Shown piece after piece: positions 53,110 to 62,643 of a stretch of 64,000 bases of DNA. The notes beneath the pieces were generated by a model. It saw only the letters and a list, made by a program, of their open reading frames with translations. It made no database searches and was not told the origin of the DNA. The stretch lies in contig NZ_JAPYPS010000007.1 of assembly GCF_029937575.1 (NCBI RefSeq), forward strand, positions 55,481-119,480, in the 5' to 3' direction. Source of the stretch: Nocardioides sp. (lineage in GTDB: Bacteria; Actinomycetota; Actinomycetes; Propionibacteriales; Nocardioidaceae). Position numbers and translations under genes: made by a program. The number at the start of each line of letters is the position of its first letter. Position 1 is the first letter of the stretch.

Positions 53110-53795
53110 TATCCCGAGAACCAGCCGGGAGCCGCCGCCACGAACGCGCTCGGCTCGAGGTCGCCGGCGCCCTCGGGCAGCACGGCCTGCAGCGGTACGC
53201 CGGTCCCGCGCGGCAGGTCGGTCCGGTTGCAGGTCTCGGCGAGGCCGGGGGAGTCGGGCCAGGACCCGATGACCAGCGAGACCGGCTCGATGCCGCGCGA
53301 GCGCAGGGCGCCGACGGTGAGCTCGGTGTGGTTGAGGGTGCCGAGGCCGGCGGCGCAGACGATGACGACCTCGACCGGCGTCATCGCGCCCAGGAGCGCG
53401 GCGAGGTCGGCGATCGTGCCGCCTTCGTGGTCCAGGCGCACCAGCAGCCCGCCGGCGCCCTCCACGATGACGGTGTCGTAGCCCGAGGCGAGGTCCAGGA
53501 TCGCGGCGGCGTGCTCGGCCACGGTCGGCAGCGGCAGCCCGGCGCGGCGGGCGGCGGTGTCGGGCGCGAGGGGCTCGGGCAGGGTGACCAGGGTCCGGGT
53601 GTCGCACCCGGTGAGCCGTGCCACCACGTCGGCGTCGCCCTCCTCGCCGCTGTCGCCCGACTCGTCGGCCACGATCCCGGTCTGCGCGGGCTTCACGACC
53701 AGCACCCGCCCGTCGGCGGTGCACGCGAGGGCAGCCGTTGCGATCGTCTTGCCGACGTCGGTGGAGGTGCCGGTGACGACGACGAGACGGGTCAC
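53109..53795 (-). CDS. bioD: Dethiobiotin synthetase
   Basis: A 228-aa ATP-dependent enzyme that closes the ureido ring of dethiobiotin from diaminopelargonate and CO2. Seen: P-loop VVVTGTSTDVGKTIATAAL (residues 4-22), VVKPAQTGI with the conserved Lys, and IVEGAGGLLVRLD. It starts at GTG 53795, overlapping the bioF stop by GTGA. It is the last gene of bioB-A-F-D. Confidence 0.95.
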   Translation of the reverse strand: MTRLVVVTGTSTDVGKTIATAALACTADGRVLVVKPAQTGIVADESGDSGEEGDADVVARLTGCDTRTLVTLPEPLAPDTAARRAGLPLPTVAEHAAAILDLASGYDTVIVEGAGGLLVRLDHEGGTIADLAALLGAMTPVEVVIVCAAGLGTLNHTELTVGALRSRGIEPVSLVIGSWPDSPGLAETCNRTDLPRGTGVPLQAVLPEGAGDLEPSAFVAAAPGWFSG

Positions 53796-54928
53796 TGGTG
53801 CTCCTTGGCCACGGCCACCAGCACCTCGACCGCGCGCGACCACTCCTCGTCGGAGAGCCCGGCGTTGACCGTGATCCGCAGCCGCGAGATCCCGTCGGGC
53901 ACTGACGGCGGGCGGAAGCAGCCGACCCGGACGCCCTGCTCGGCGGCGGCCGCCTGAGCGGCGACGGCCGCCTGCGGAGACGGCATCGGGACCGACAGCA
54001 CAGCGCCGACGCTCGGCGGGACGCCGAGGGCAGCGGCGAGGTCGGCCACGCGTGCCTGCACGATCCCGGGCAGACCGGGCTCGGCGACCAGGACCTCCAG
54101 CGCGGCCAGCGCGCCGGCCGCCGCGGCCGGCGCGAGGCCGGTGTCGAAGATGAACGGCCGCGCCGCGTTGACCAGGTGCTCGATGATCGCCGGGTCGCCC
54201 AGGACCGCGCCGCCCTGGCTGCCGAGCGACTTCGACAGCGTCGCGGTCACGATGACGTGCGGCTGCCAGGCCAGGCCGGCCGCGTGCACGAGTCCGGGGC
54301 CGTGGACGCCCACCCCGTGCGCCTCGTCGACCACGAGTAGGGCGCTGGCCACCTCGCAGATGTCGGCGAGCTCGGGGAGGGGTGCGGCGTCGCCGAGCAC
54401 GGAGTAGACCGACTCCGCGAGCACCAGGATCCGCTGCCCGGCGCCCGCGGTGACGGCACGACGTACGGCCTCGACGTCGTTGTGCGCGACCACCGTCAGG
54501 GAGGCCCGCGACAGCCGGACGGCGTCGATCAGGGAGGCGTGGATGTGGGCGTCGGAGACCACCAAGGTGTCGCGGTCGGCGAGGGCTGCCACCAGCCCGA
54601 GGTTGGCGTGGTAGCCGGTGGAGAAACACAGTGCGGCTGGCTGGCCGAGGTAGGCGGCGAGGGCTCCCTCCAACGACGCGTGCAGGTCGAGGGTGCCGGT
54701 GACCAGGCGCGAGGCACCGGACCCGGCCCCCCACACCCGGGCTGCCGCGGCGGCCGCAGCCGTGACGCGCGGGTCGCGGGTCAGCCCGAGGTAGTCGTTG
54801 CCGGCCAGGTCGAGGGTCGCGTCGTCGGCGGCGCGTGGCCGCAGCGAGCGCTCCAAGCCGGCCGTACGGCGGGCCTCGGCCTGCTCGGCCAACCAGGCGG
54901 ACCAGTCGGACCCGGGCGACGCGGCCAT
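53792..54928 (-). CDS. bioF: 8-amino-7-oxononanoate synthase
   Basis: A 378-aa PLP enzyme joining pimeloyl-ACP/CoA and alanine, the first committed ring-forming step. Seen: LDLAGNDYLGLTRDP, the SRLVTGTLDLHASLEGALA block, LLVVDEAHGVGVHGPG with the pyridine-binding Asp, and the Schiff-base lysine in VTATLSKSLGSQGG. The start overlaps the bioA stop by one base and its stop overlaps the bioD start by four. Confidence 0.95.
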   Translation of the reverse strand: MAASPGSDWSAWLAEQAEARRTAGLERSLRPRAADDATLDLAGNDYLGLTRDPRVTAAAAAAARVWGAGSGASRLVTGTLDLHASLEGALAAYLGQPAALCFSTGYHANLGLVAALADRDTLVVSDAHIHASLIDAVRLSRASLTVVAHNDVEAVRRAVTAGAGQRILVLAESVYSVLGDAAPLPELADICEVASALLVVDEAHGVGVHGPGLVHAAGLAWQPHVIVTATLSKSLGSQGGAVLGDPAIIEHLVNAARPFIFDTGLAPAAAAGALAALEVLVAEPGLPGIVQARVADLAAALGVPPSVGAVLSVPMPSPQAAVAAQAAAAEQGVRVGCFRPPSVPDGISRLRITVNAGLSDEEWSRAVEVLVAVAKEHQ

Positions 54929-56208
54929 CAGGCGACCTCGACCGCGGCGGCGATCGCGGCGCAGATCTGGGCCACGTCCCGCTCGGTGGAGACGTACGGC
55001 GGCATCGTGTAGATCAGGTCGCGGAACGGTCGCAGCCACACGCCGTGCGACGCCGCCGCGTCGGTCGCGGCGACCACGTCGACGTCGTGGTCGAGCTGGA
55101 CCACACCGACGCCGCCGATGGTGCGGACGTCGCTCACACCGGCAGCCTCGTGAAGCGACGCGAGCCCGCCGACCAGGCCGGCGTGCAGACCGGCGACCTG
55201 CGCGCGCCAGTCGCTGGCGACGAGCAGGTCGAGGCTGGCCAGTGCGACGGTGCAGGCCAGGGCGTTGCCCATGAAGGTCGGCCCGTGCATCAGCACGCCG
55301 GACTCCGAGCCGGAGATGCCGCGCGCCACCCGGTCGGTGCACACGACCGCGGCCAGCGAGAGGTAGCCGCCGGTGAGCGCCTTGCCGAGACACATGATGT
55401 CCGGCACCACGTCGGCGGCCTCGCCGGCGAAGAGCGTCCCGGTGCGACCGAAGCCGGTCGCGATCTCGTCGAAGATCAGCAGCAGGCCGTGCTCGTCGGC
55501 GACCTCGCGCATCACCCGGAGGCAGTCGTCGTCGTAGATCCACATGCCGCCGGCGCCCTGGAGCACGGGCTCGACGATGATCGCCGCGATCTCGTGAGCG
55601 TGCTCGGCGGCGACCGCTGCGAAGTCGTCCGCCCAGGCCTGCACGTCACCGTCGGGTGCCGGTGGGCGCGGCGCGAAGACCTGCTGGGCCAGCACGCCGC
55701 TCCACATCGTGTGCATCCCACCGTCGGGGTCGCACACGCTCATCGCGCCGAAGGTGTCGCCGTGGTAGCCGCCGCGCACCGTCAGCATGCGGGTGCGCTC
55801 GGGCCGCCCGGCGCCGCGCTGCCACTGCAGCGCCATCTTGAGCGCGACCTCGACCGACACCGAGCCCGAGTCGGCGAGGAAGACCCGCTCCAACGGGGCC
55901 GGGGTGATCTCCACCAGCCGTTGGGCCAGCCGGATCGCCGGGGCGTTGGTGAGCCCGCCGAACATCACGTGCGCGAAGTCGACCGAGCGCACCGCCGACT
56001 CCATCGCGGGGTGGCCGTAGCCGTGGATCGCAGCCCACCACGACGACATGCCGTCGACGAGCTCCGCCCCGTCGTCCAGGCGCAGGCGCACTCCCGAGGC
56101 GCCGGTGACCATCCGCACCGGCGTCGGGTCGGTCATCGACGTGTAGGGGTGCCAGACGTGCTCGCGGTCGAAGGCGAGCAGTGCGTCGGTCGGGGGCGTG
56201 GCTGTCAC
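54928..56208 (-). CDS. bioA: Adenosylmethionine-8-amino-7-oxononanoate aminotransferase
   Basis: A 426-aa class III aminotransferase using SAM as amino donor. Seen: [15 protein letters not shown], the BioA-typical N-terminal segment; [51 protein letters not shown]; and the PLP lysine in [15 protein letters not shown]. The start GTG 56208 ([17 protein letters not shown]) is chosen because the open frame above it is a Pro-rich stretch without family similarity. It follows bioB by 40 bp. Confidence 0.95.
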   Translation of the reverse strand: MTATPPTDALLAFDREHVWHPYTSMTDPTPVRMVTGASGVRLRLDDGAELVDGMSSWWAAIHGYGHPAMESAVRSVDFAHVMFGGLTNAPAIRLAQRLVEITPAPLERVFLADSGSVSVEVALKMALQWQRGAGRPERTRMLTVRGGYHGDTFGAMSVCDPDGGMHTMWSGVLAQQVFAPRPPAPDGDVQAWADDFAAVAAEHAHEIAAIIVEPVLQGAGGMWIYDDDCLRVMREVADEHGLLLIFDEIATGFGRTGTLFAGEAADVVPDIMCLGKALTGGYLSLAAVVCTDRVARGISGSESGVLMHGPTFMGNALACTVALASLDLLVASDWRAQVAGLHAGLVGGLASLHEAAGVSDVRTIGGVGVVQLDHDVDVVAATDAAASHGVWLRPFRDLIYTMPPYVSTERDVAQICAAIAAAVEVA

Positions 56209-56248
56209 AGGGGCTGGGGCGGTCCGGGTGGGGTGCGGCTGACGCGGG

Positions 56249-57313
56249 TCAGGCGTTGGGTACGGCGGTCGTGCCGGCGCCGCGGCGGCGCTTCTCGGGG
56301 TCACGCGAGACGGCAGCCGTCTCCTCGGCGTCCGGCTGGGCGCCGAGGACCACGAACCCGTTGTCGCGGATCAGCTCGAGGTCGGCCTCGGCGGCCTGCC
56401 CCTCGGAGGTGAGGTAGTCGCCGAGGAAGATCGAGTTGGCGACGTGCAGGGCCATCGCCTGCAGGGAGCGCAGGTGCATCTCGCGGCCGCCGGCGATCCG
56501 GATCTCGCGGTCGGGGCAGACGAAGCGCGCCATCGCGAGGATCTTCACGCAGCGGGCCGGGGTGAGCTCCCAGGTGTTCTCGAACGGCGTGCCGTCGAAG
56601 GGCATCAGGAAGTTGACCGGGATCGAGTCGGACTCCATCTCGCGCAGCGCGAAGAGGGCCTCGACGAGCTGCTCGTCGCTCTCCCCGAGGCCGGCGATCA
56701 GGCCGCTGCACGGGGACAGCCCGGCGGACTTGGCCTTCCCGACGGTGTCGACGCGATCGGCGTAGGTGTGGGTCTGCACGATCTTGTCGTGGTGGGACTC
56801 GGCGGTGTTGATGTTGTGGTTGTAGGCATCGACGCCGGCGTCGCGCAGGCGCTCGGCCTGGCCGTCCTTGAGCAGTCCGAGGCAGGCGCAGATCTCCACG
56901 TCGGGGTGCTCGGACTTGATCGAGCCGACCATGTCGGCGACGCGGTCGACGTCCTTGTTGGTGGGGCCGCGGCCGCTGGAGACCATGCAGACCCTGGTGG
57001 CGCCGCCCTTGAGGCCGGCGGCGGCCTGCTCGAGGGCCTCGTCGGTGTTGAGCCACTTGTACTTCAGGATGTCGGCGGTGGAGCCGAGGGCCTGGGAGCA
57101 GTAGTTGCAGTTCTCCGGGCACAGCCCGGACTTCAGGTTGACGAGGTAGTTGACCTTGACGGTGTTGCCGAAGTGCTCGCGGCGCAGGCGTCCGGCGGCG
57201 GCGACGACCTCGATCAGCTCGTCGTCGTGGGCCCGCAGGACCGCGAGTGCGTCGTCCTCGGTCGCCGGTTTGCCGTCCAGGATGCTGGTGGCGAGCTGGT
57301 CGTAGGCGGTCAT
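56249..57313 (-). CDS. bioB: Biotin synthase
   Basis: A 354-aa radical-SAM enzyme that inserts sulphur into dethiobiotin. Seen: the radical-SAM cluster motif [10 protein letters not shown] at about residues 65-74, [11 protein letters not shown], the second-cluster residues in CACLGLL and YNHNINTA, and the Arg-containing [16 protein letters not shown]. It starts at ATG 57313 with GGAGCG upstream and heads the bio operon. The 148 bp upstream show no clear BirA-type operator, and no birA is in the window. Confidence 0.96.
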   Translation of the reverse strand: MTAYDQLATSILDGKPATEDDALAVLRAHDDELIEVVAAAGRLRREHFGNTVKVNYLVNLKSGLCPENCNYCSQALGSTADILKYKWLNTDEALEQAAAGLKGGATRVCMVSSGRGPTNKDVDRVADMVGSIKSEHPDVEICACLGLLKDGQAERLRDAGVDAYNHNINTAESHHDKIVQTHTYADRVDTVGKAKSAGLSPCSGLIAGLGESDEQLVEALFALREMESDSIPVNFLMPFDGTPFENTWELTPARCVKILAMARFVCPDREIRIAGGREMHLRSLQAMALHVANSIFLGDYLTSEGQAAEADLELIRDNGFVVLGAQPDAEETAAVSRDPEKRRRGAGTTAVPNA

Positions 57314-57461
57314 GAGCGCTCCTGCGTGCTGGTCCTGGGGGTGGTGGGCATCGGTGCTCAGTATGCCGACCGGCGGCAGCCGGCACGGGAGTGGTCCAGG
57401 GGATGTCGGCGCGACGGCGGCGTGAGGTCAGCAGGCCGCGAGAGAGCTGCGCCCTTGACGC

Positions 57462-58073
57462 TCACGCCTCGCCTCCGACGTCGACGAGCGTGCCGCGCAG
57501 CTCGGCGAGCAGCACGGCCCCCGCCAGGTCGATGCGGGTGCTGCCCAGGGTGGCGGTGTCCAGGTCGACCCCGGCGAGGCCGGCGCCGCGAAGGTCGGCG
57601 GAGCGGAGGTCGGCCTGGCGCACCGTCGCATGGTCCAGACGCGTGTCGCGCAGCACGGCGTCGGTGAGCTTCGCCATGGAGAGGTCTGCCTCGCGCAGGT
57701 CGAGGCGCGACAGGTCCAGCCGGTTGAGGTCGGCACCCCGCAGGCTCACCCCGAGCCACTGCCCGCCGCGCACCGTCATCGGACGCAGCGTGCACCGGGA
57801 GAAGGACGAGCCGGTGAGCTTGCAGCCGTCCCACGTGGTGTCGAAGAGATTGGCGCCCTCGAAGGTGCAGGCGACGAACGCCGACGCCACATGGGTCGAG
57901 GAGTTGAGCCGACAGCTGCGGAACGTGCAGTCCTCGAGGTGCGCGCCGGCGGTGGTGACCTCGCTGAGGTCGACGTCGACGAACGTGACCCCGACGAAGC
58001 GGGAGTCCTGCAGGTCGTCGCCGTACCAGTCCTCGCCGCGGATGGTGTCGCCTTCGCGCTCGATCCGGGTCAC
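57462..58073 (-). CDS. Pentapeptide-repeat protein
   Basis: A 203-aa protein made of A(D/N)LxX five-residue repeats that fold into a right-handed beta helix: LRGADLNRLDLSRLDLREAD, LRSADLRGAGLAGVDLDTAT and, earlier, less regular CTFEGANLFDTTWDGCKLTG. Such helices mimic DNA and can protect gyrase from quinolones (MfpA/Qnr), but most are of unknown role. The start at GTG 58073 is provisional. It stands divergent from the methylene-THF dehydrogenase gene. Confidence 0.88.
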   Translation of the reverse strand: MTRIEREGDTIRGEDWYGDDLQDSRFVGVTFVDVDLSEVTTAGAHLEDCTFRSCRLNSSTHVASAFVACTFEGANLFDTTWDGCKLTGSSFSRCTLRPMTVRGGQWLGVSLRGADLNRLDLSRLDLREADLSMAKLTDAVLRDTRLDHATVRQADLRSADLRGAGLAGVDLDTATLGSTRIDLAGAVLLAELRGTLVDVGGEA

Positions 58074-58149
58074 CCCGCAAAGCCTGGCACACGCGCCGAC
58101 GGCGTGACCCCGGCGATCGGTCCGATGAGGTCCACTAGGCTCCTGCCCG

Positions 58150-58197
58150 ATGAAGGCATGGACGAGCACGAGCAGCCGCGGACCGGGAGCGACATGA
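58150..58197 (+). CDS. Leaderless mini-ORF coupled to the methylene-THF dehydrogenase gene
   Basis: ATG at 58150 lies 8 nt behind TAGGCT (58136-58141). The 15-residue product (MKAWTSTSSRGPGAT) ends in ATGA with the dehydrogenase start at 58194. The peptide has no amino-acid bias of an attenuator. It may only feed ribosomes to the next gene. An in-frame dehydrogenase start at ATG 58158 would make this ORF irrelevant. Confidence 0.4.
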   Translation: MKAWTSTSSRGPGAT

Positions 58198-59096
58198 CGG
58201 CCCGCGTCATCGACCCCGGGACCCTCGCCCAGGCCTTCCGGACCGAGGTGTCGGCCGACGTCGTCCGGCTGTCCGCCGAGCGCGGTCGCCCGCTGCGCAT
58301 CCTCGGGCTGCTGAGCCAGGCCGAGGGCCCCGCCCACACCTACGCCACCTGGGCACAGAGGGGCGGGGCCGCCGTCGGGATCGACGTCGAACTCAGCCAC
58401 GTGGCTGAGCGGGAAGCCGCCGCGGCCGTCGCGGCCGCCAACGCCGACCCGGAGGTCGACGGGATCTTCTGCTACTACCCCCTGGCGGGTCCGGTCGACG
58501 ACCCGTGGCTGCGCGAGCTCGTCGACCCACGCAAGGACGTCGAGGGCATGCACTCGTTCTGGAGTCGGATGCTCTACGAGAACCGTCGTGAGCTCGACAC
58601 CGGATCGCGCGCGATCCTGCCCTGCACCCCGTTGGCCATCCTCAAGCTGCTCGGCGAGGCCGGCCTCGGCGGGACCGCGGCCCAAGCGCCGCTGGAGGGC
58701 GTGGTCGTGGTCGTGATCAACCGCAGCGAGGTCGTCGGGCGACCCCTGGCCGCGATGCTCGCCAACGACGGCGCCGAGGTCGTCTCGCTCGACGTGTCGA
58801 GCACGCAGCTGTTCGAGCCCGCGATCGGCCGCCATGCCCACGGTGTGCGCGACAGCGACGAGGACCGCAGGTCCGCCCTCGCCCGCGCCGACGTCGTCAT
58901 CACCGGAGTGCCCTCGCGGTCCTTCCCCCTGGTGGGGGCCGACGAGATCGCCCCCGGCGCCATCTGCGTGAACTTCAGCCAGTTCCGCAACTTCGACGAC
59001 TCGGTGCAGGACAAGGCCTCGGTGTTCATCCCGCGGGTGGGGCCGATGACGGTGACGATGGCCATGCGCAACCTCGTGCGTCTGGCCGGGCTCTAG
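58194..59096 (+). CDS. Methylenetetrahydrofolate dehydrogenase, MTD1-like (FolD superfamily)
   Basis: A 300-aa folate enzyme. Seen: the catalytic-site region AHTYATWAQRGGAAVGID, DVEGMHSFWSRMLYENRR, AILPCTPLAILKLL, the cofactor block VVVINRSEVVGRPLAAMLANDGAEV and VGPMTVTMAMRNLV. In FolD the Tyr is followed four residues later by a Lys needed for cyclohydrolase activity (Y-x3-K). Here Tyr50 is followed at that place by Ala54, as I recall for the yeast NAD-dependent MTD1. So a dehydrogenase without cyclohydrolase activity is predicted. The start 58194 has GGGAGC upstream; 58158 is an alternative. Confidence 0.85.
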   Translation: MTARVIDPGTLAQAFRTEVSADVVRLSAERGRPLRILGLLSQAEGPAHTYATWAQRGGAAVGIDVELSHVAEREAAAAVAAANADPEVDGIFCYYPLAGPVDDPWLRELVDPRKDVEGMHSFWSRMLYENRRELDTGSRAILPCTPLAILKLLGEAGLGGTAAQAPLEGVVVVVINRSEVVGRPLAAMLANDGAEVVSLDVSSTQLFEPAIGRHAHGVRDSDEDRRSALARADVVITGVPSRSFPLVGADEIAPGAICVNFSQFRNFDDSVQDKASVFIPRVGPMTVTMAMRNLVRLAGL

Positions 59097-59130
59097 CCGT
59101 ACCAAGCCGGGCGCCCCCGCGTCGCCGGAC

Positions 59131-60036
59131 TCAGCGCAGCAGCCGCTCGCACTCCTCGATCAGCCGCGCCCGCAACGGCGCGCCCCGGCCGGCGAAGGCC
59201 GACTGGGCCTCGGCATACACCCGCTTGCCCTCGGCGGTTTCGATCCGGACCGGATCGAAGGGCTCGCCGTCGACCTCCAGCCCCGTCAGGTCGTACGGCG
59301 CTGCTCGCATGTCGAGCACCCGGATCTCGCGGGCGAGCTCGAAGCAGTCGGCGACGAGGTCGGAGCTGATCATGGGGGTCAGCCGGAAGGCGTGCTTGTA
59401 GAGGTCCATGCCGGCGTGCAGGCAGCCCGGCTGCTCGAAGGAGGCGCGGTCGTCGCGGCGGGGGGAGAGGGTGTTGAGCGGGCGCGCCGGAGCGGTGAAG
59501 AACCGGAAGGCGTCGAAGTGCGAGCACGCGATCCGGTGCGACTCCACGACCTCGTCGGTGCCCTCGGCCCCGAGTCTCAGCGGCCAGTCGGCGTGACGGG
59601 TCTCGTCCTCCTCGAGCCGGTAGACCATCGCCCACTCGTGCAGCCCGAAGCAGCCGGTGTGCGCCGGCCGCGCGGCCGTGGCGGTGAGCAGTCGGTGCAG
59701 CGCGGTGACCAGCGGCCGCTGCGAGTCGACGTACGCCGGGTCGACGCGTGCGCCGTCGCCGGTCGCCGTGTAGCCCTTCAGGGGGGCGTAGTCGTCGGCA
59801 CCGCCGAGCAGCTCGACGTCGACGCCGGGGTGCCAGCGCCGCAGCTGGGCGGGCCGCTGGGAGTAGTAGGTGAAGAGGAAGTCGTGGACGGGGTGCTTGA
59901 CCTGGGCATCGCGACGCTCGAGGTGCGGGCGGATGAACGTGTCGACCCGCTCCGCGTGGGCGCGCGCTCGGGTCCGCCAGGTGGCCTCGTCGAGCGCCCC
60001 GACTCGGGCCGTCGGCGCCACGGGCTCAGTCGACAC
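59131..60036 (-). CDS. Protein usually annotated as 3-methyladenine DNA glycosylase
   Basis: A 301-aa protein with the conserved block KHPVHDFLFTYYSQRPAQLRRWHPGVDVELL, then CFGLHEWAMVY, HRIACSHFDAFRFF and GCLHAGMDLYKHAFRL. I recall actinobacterial proteins with these blocks being labelled 3-methyladenine DNA glycosylase. I see no helix-hairpin-helix or AlkD-type repeat, and the many His, Asp and Glu residues (HPVHDF, HEW, CSHFD, DLYKH) look more like a metal site. The product name should be treated as unproven. It overlaps the 53-aa ORF by 11 nt. Confidence 0.65.
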   Translation of the reverse strand: MSTEPVAPTARVGALDEATWRTRARAHAERVDTFIRPHLERRDAQVKHPVHDFLFTYYSQRPAQLRRWHPGVDVELLGGADDYAPLKGYTATGDGARVDPAYVDSQRPLVTALHRLLTATAARPAHTGCFGLHEWAMVYRLEEDETRHADWPLRLGAEGTDEVVESHRIACSHFDAFRFFTAPARPLNTLSPRRDDRASFEQPGCLHAGMDLYKHAFRLTPMISSDLVADCFELAREIRVLDMRAAPYDLTGLEVDGEPFDPVRIETAEGKRVYAEAQSAFAGRGAPLRARLIEECERLLR

Positions 60037-60187
60037 GTTGCACCTCGTGCACGATCTCGACCGGGGCGAACCCGAAATTGACGTCGGCGCGGTGCTCGTG
60101 ATGGACCGACGCCGGCTCCACGTCGTGCCACGCGGCCAGGGCGACGTCGTCGTGGACGTCGACGGGGGCGATGGCGAGCGCGGTCAT
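60026..60187 (-). CDS. Small protein of unknown function upstream of the glycosylase-annotated gene (53 aa)
   Basis: ATG 60187 (or GTG 60193, two codons earlier) to TGA at 60026, overlapping the next gene start by 11 nt. The protein begins MTALAIAPVDVHDDVALAAW and contains SVHHEHRADVNFGF; it is acidic and rich in His and Val, with no signal or membrane helix. Codon use matches its neighbours. No family is recognised. Confidence 0.55.
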   Translation of the reverse strand: MTALAIAPVDVHDDVALAAWHDVEPASVHHEHRADVNFGFAPVEIVHEVQRVD

Positions 60188-60328
60188 GGCCACCACTCAA
60201 CCCGTGGAGCCCGGTCCGGGCAAACGAGACATCGCGCAGCGGCGACGCAGCGACGACGCAGCAGGGGCCCAGGAGGACTGACCGACCGGAGGAGTCGCTG
60301 TGACACACCCGCTCGCTAGGGTCGGGGG

Positions 60329-61138
60329 GTGCGTATCGCGAGATTCACCACCGGTGACGAACCCAGCTACGGCGTCCTCTCGGGCGAGCTCGACGCCTTC
60401 GGGCAGCCAGAGGAAGGCGCGGTCCTCGTCGCCCTTGCCGGCGACCCGATGTACGTGGGCCTGAAGCTCCTCGAGCAGGAGCACCAGCTCGCCGACGTAC
60501 GACTCTTGGCGCCGGTGCTGCCGCGCAGCAAGGTGGTCGGGATCGGGCGCAACTACGCCGCACACGCCGCCGAGCTGGGCAACGATGTACCGGCCGAGCC
60601 GCTGATGTTCCTCAAGCCCAACACCAGCGTCGCCGGTCCGGGCGACCCGATCTTCTACCCGCCGCAGACCCAGAACCTCCACTACGAGGGCGAGTTGGCC
60701 GTCGTGATCGGCCGGATCTGCCGCGACGTCCCGGCCGAGCAGGCGACCGACGTGATCTACGGCTACACGATCGGCAACGACGTGACCGCCCGCGACCTGC
60801 AGAAGTCCGACGTCCAGTTCACCCGCGCCAAGGGGTTCGACTCCTTCTGCCCGCTCGGTCCCTGGATCGAGACCGACCTCGACCCCCAGCACTTCATCGA
60901 CGGGGTGCAGGTCCAGACGCACCTCAACGGTGAGGTCGTCCAGGACGGCTCCACGGCCGACATGATCTTCGACATCCCTGCGCTGATCGCGCACGTGTCC
61001 AGCGTGATGACGCTCCTGCCCGGGGACGTCATCCTCACCGGCACCCCCGAGGGTGTCGGTCCGATGGAGGTCGGTGACGAGGTCGAGATCTCGATCGCCG
61101 GTCTCGGATCCCTCACGAACAAGGTGGCACGACGTTGA
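60329..61138 (+). CDS. Fumarylacetoacetate hydrolase (FAH) family protein
   Basis: A 269-aa enzyme of the FAH superfamily (fumarylpyruvate hydrolase, HpcE-like isomerase/decarboxylase). Seen: [17 protein letters not shown], the metal-binding [11 protein letters not shown] (Glu-x-Glu), [10 protein letters not shown] and the closing [18 protein letters not shown]. Reactions in the family act on beta-dicarbonyl or oxo acids from aromatic breakdown; no such pathway is next to it. The GTG is 6 nt behind TAGGGT (60317-60322). It overlaps gltX by four bases (TTGA), an arrangement I recall from other actinobacteria. Confidence 0.9.
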   Translation: MRIARFTTGDEPSYGVLSGELDAFGQPEEGAVLVALAGDPMYVGLKLLEQEHQLADVRLLAPVLPRSKVVGIGRNYAAHAAELGNDVPAEPLMFLKPNTSVAGPGDPIFYPPQTQNLHYEGELAVVIGRICRDVPAEQATDVIYGYTIGNDVTARDLQKSDVQFTRAKGFDSFCPLGPWIETDLDPQHFIDGVQVQTHLNGEVVQDGSTADMIFDIPALIAHVSSVMTLLPGDVILTGTPEGVGPMEVGDEVEISIAGLGSLTNKVARR

Positions 61139-62637
61139 GCACCCCGACGACCTTCTCGACCCCGACACCCGACACCAAGCCGGTCCGGGTGCGGATGGCG
61201 CCAAGCCCGACCGGCAGCCCGCACGTCGGGTTGGTCCGCACGGCCCTGTTCAACTGGGCCTTCGCCCGTCACCACGGCGGCACCTTCGTCTTCCGGATCG
61301 AGGACACCGACACGGCCCGCAACACCCAGGAGTCCTACGACGGACTGCTGGACCTGTTCGGCTGGCTGGGCCTCGACTGGGACGAGGGTCCCGGTGTCGG
61401 CGGTCCCTACGGGCCCTACCGCCAGTCCGAGCGTGGCGACCTCTACCGCGACGCGCTGGCCCGGCTCACGGAGGCGGGGTACACCTATCCCTGCTACTGC
61501 ACCAACGACGAGGTCGTCGCCCGGCACCAGGCCTCCGGCTCCAAGCGCCAGGGCTACGACCGCTTCTGCCGCACGCTGACCCCCGAGCAGGTCGACGCCT
61601 TCGAGGCCGAGGGTCGCGCCGCCGTCACCCGCTTCACGATGCCCGACGGCCCGATCGTCTTCGACGACCTCGTGCGCGGCCAGGTGAAGTTCGACAGCCG
61701 CGACGTGCCCGACTACGCGTTGGCGCGCGCCAACGGCGACCCGCTGTACCCGTTGGTCAACCCCGTCGACGACGCACTGATGGAGATCACCCACGTGCTG
61801 CGTGGAGAGGACCTGCTCTCCAGCACGCCACGCCAGATCCCCCTGTACGCCGCGCTGGCCGAGGTCGGCATCGGCTCGGGGGCCCCGGCCTTCGGACACC
61901 TGCCCTACGTGATGGGGCAGGGCAACAAGAAGCTCTCCAAGCGCGACCCCGAGGCCGACGCCCTGGGCTACCGCCGCTCCGGCTTCATCCCCGAGGGGCT
62001 GCTCAACTACCTGGCGCTCCTCGGATGGTCGATCTCGGGCGACCGCGACATCTTCTCGCTCGAGGAGATGGTGGAGGCCTTCGACATCAAGGACGTCAAC
62101 CCCAACCCGGCCCGCTTCGACCTCAAGAAGGCCGACGCCATCAACACCTCGCAGATGCGGCTGCTGCCGTTGCAGGAGATCTCCCACCGGGTGCTGCCGT
62201 TCCTCAAGGAGGCCGGCGTCGTCTCCGACCCGGTGAGCGACGCGGACGCCCAGCTGCTCGAGCTGGCGATGCCGTTGATCGCCGAGCGCATCAACAAGCT
62301 CGCCGAGGCGCCCGACATGCTCGGCTTCCTCTTCGTCGACGAGTCCGACTTCGTGCTCGACGAGGCCGACGCGGCCAAGCTGCTCGACGAGGCCGGGCTC
62401 GAGGTCGTGCAGGCGGCGTACGACGCCGTGGAGCCGCTCGAGGCCTGGTCCACCGACATGATCCAGGCGGCGCTGCAGCGGGCGCTCGTGGAGGAGCGGG
62501 GGCTCAAGCCCCGGGTCGCCTTCGGAGCGGTGCGCGTGGCCGTCACGGGCCGGCGGATCTCTCCGCCGCTCTTCGAGTCGATGGAGCTCTTGGGGCGCGA
62601 GCGCAGCCTCTCGCGGCTCCAGAACGCGCTGGGCTGA
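61135..62637 (+). CDS. gltX: Glutamyl-tRNA synthetase
   Basis: A 500-aa class I aminoacyl-tRNA synthetase. Seen: [22 protein letters not shown] with the HIGH-type signature (PHVG), RIEDTD, the GluRS block [13 protein letters not shown], and KMSKS-type KKLSKRD. It has the usual helical anticodon-binding C-terminus. It starts with TTG inside the FAH stop (TTGA), so it is translationally coupled. In Actinobacteria without GlnRS, this enzyme also charges tRNA-Gln, which GatCAB then amidates; genes for tRNA-Gln and tRNA-Glu follow within 1.4 kb. Confidence 0.95.
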   Translation: MSTPTTFSTPTPDTKPVRVRMAPSPTGSPHVGLVRTALFNWAFARHHGGTFVFRIEDTDTARNTQESYDGLLDLFGWLGLDWDEGPGVGGPYGPYRQSERGDLYRDALARLTEAGYTYPCYCTNDEVVARHQASGSKRQGYDRFCRTLTPEQVDAFEAEGRAAVTRFTMPDGPIVFDDLVRGQVKFDSRDVPDYALARANGDPLYPLVNPVDDALMEITHVLRGEDLLSSTPRQIPLYAALAEVGIGSGAPAFGHLPYVMGQGNKKLSKRDPEADALGYRRSGFIPEGLLNYLALLGWSISGDRDIFSLEEMVEAFDIKDVNPNPARFDLKKADAINTSQMRLLPLQEISHRVLPFLKEAGVVSDPVSDADAQLLELAMPLIAERINKLAEAPDMLGFLFVDESDFVLDEADAAKLLDEAGLEVVQAAYDAVEPLEAWSTDMIQAALQRALVEERGLKPRVAFGAVRVAVTGRRISPPLFESMELLGRERSLSRLQNALG

Positions 62638-62643
62638 CCTCGG

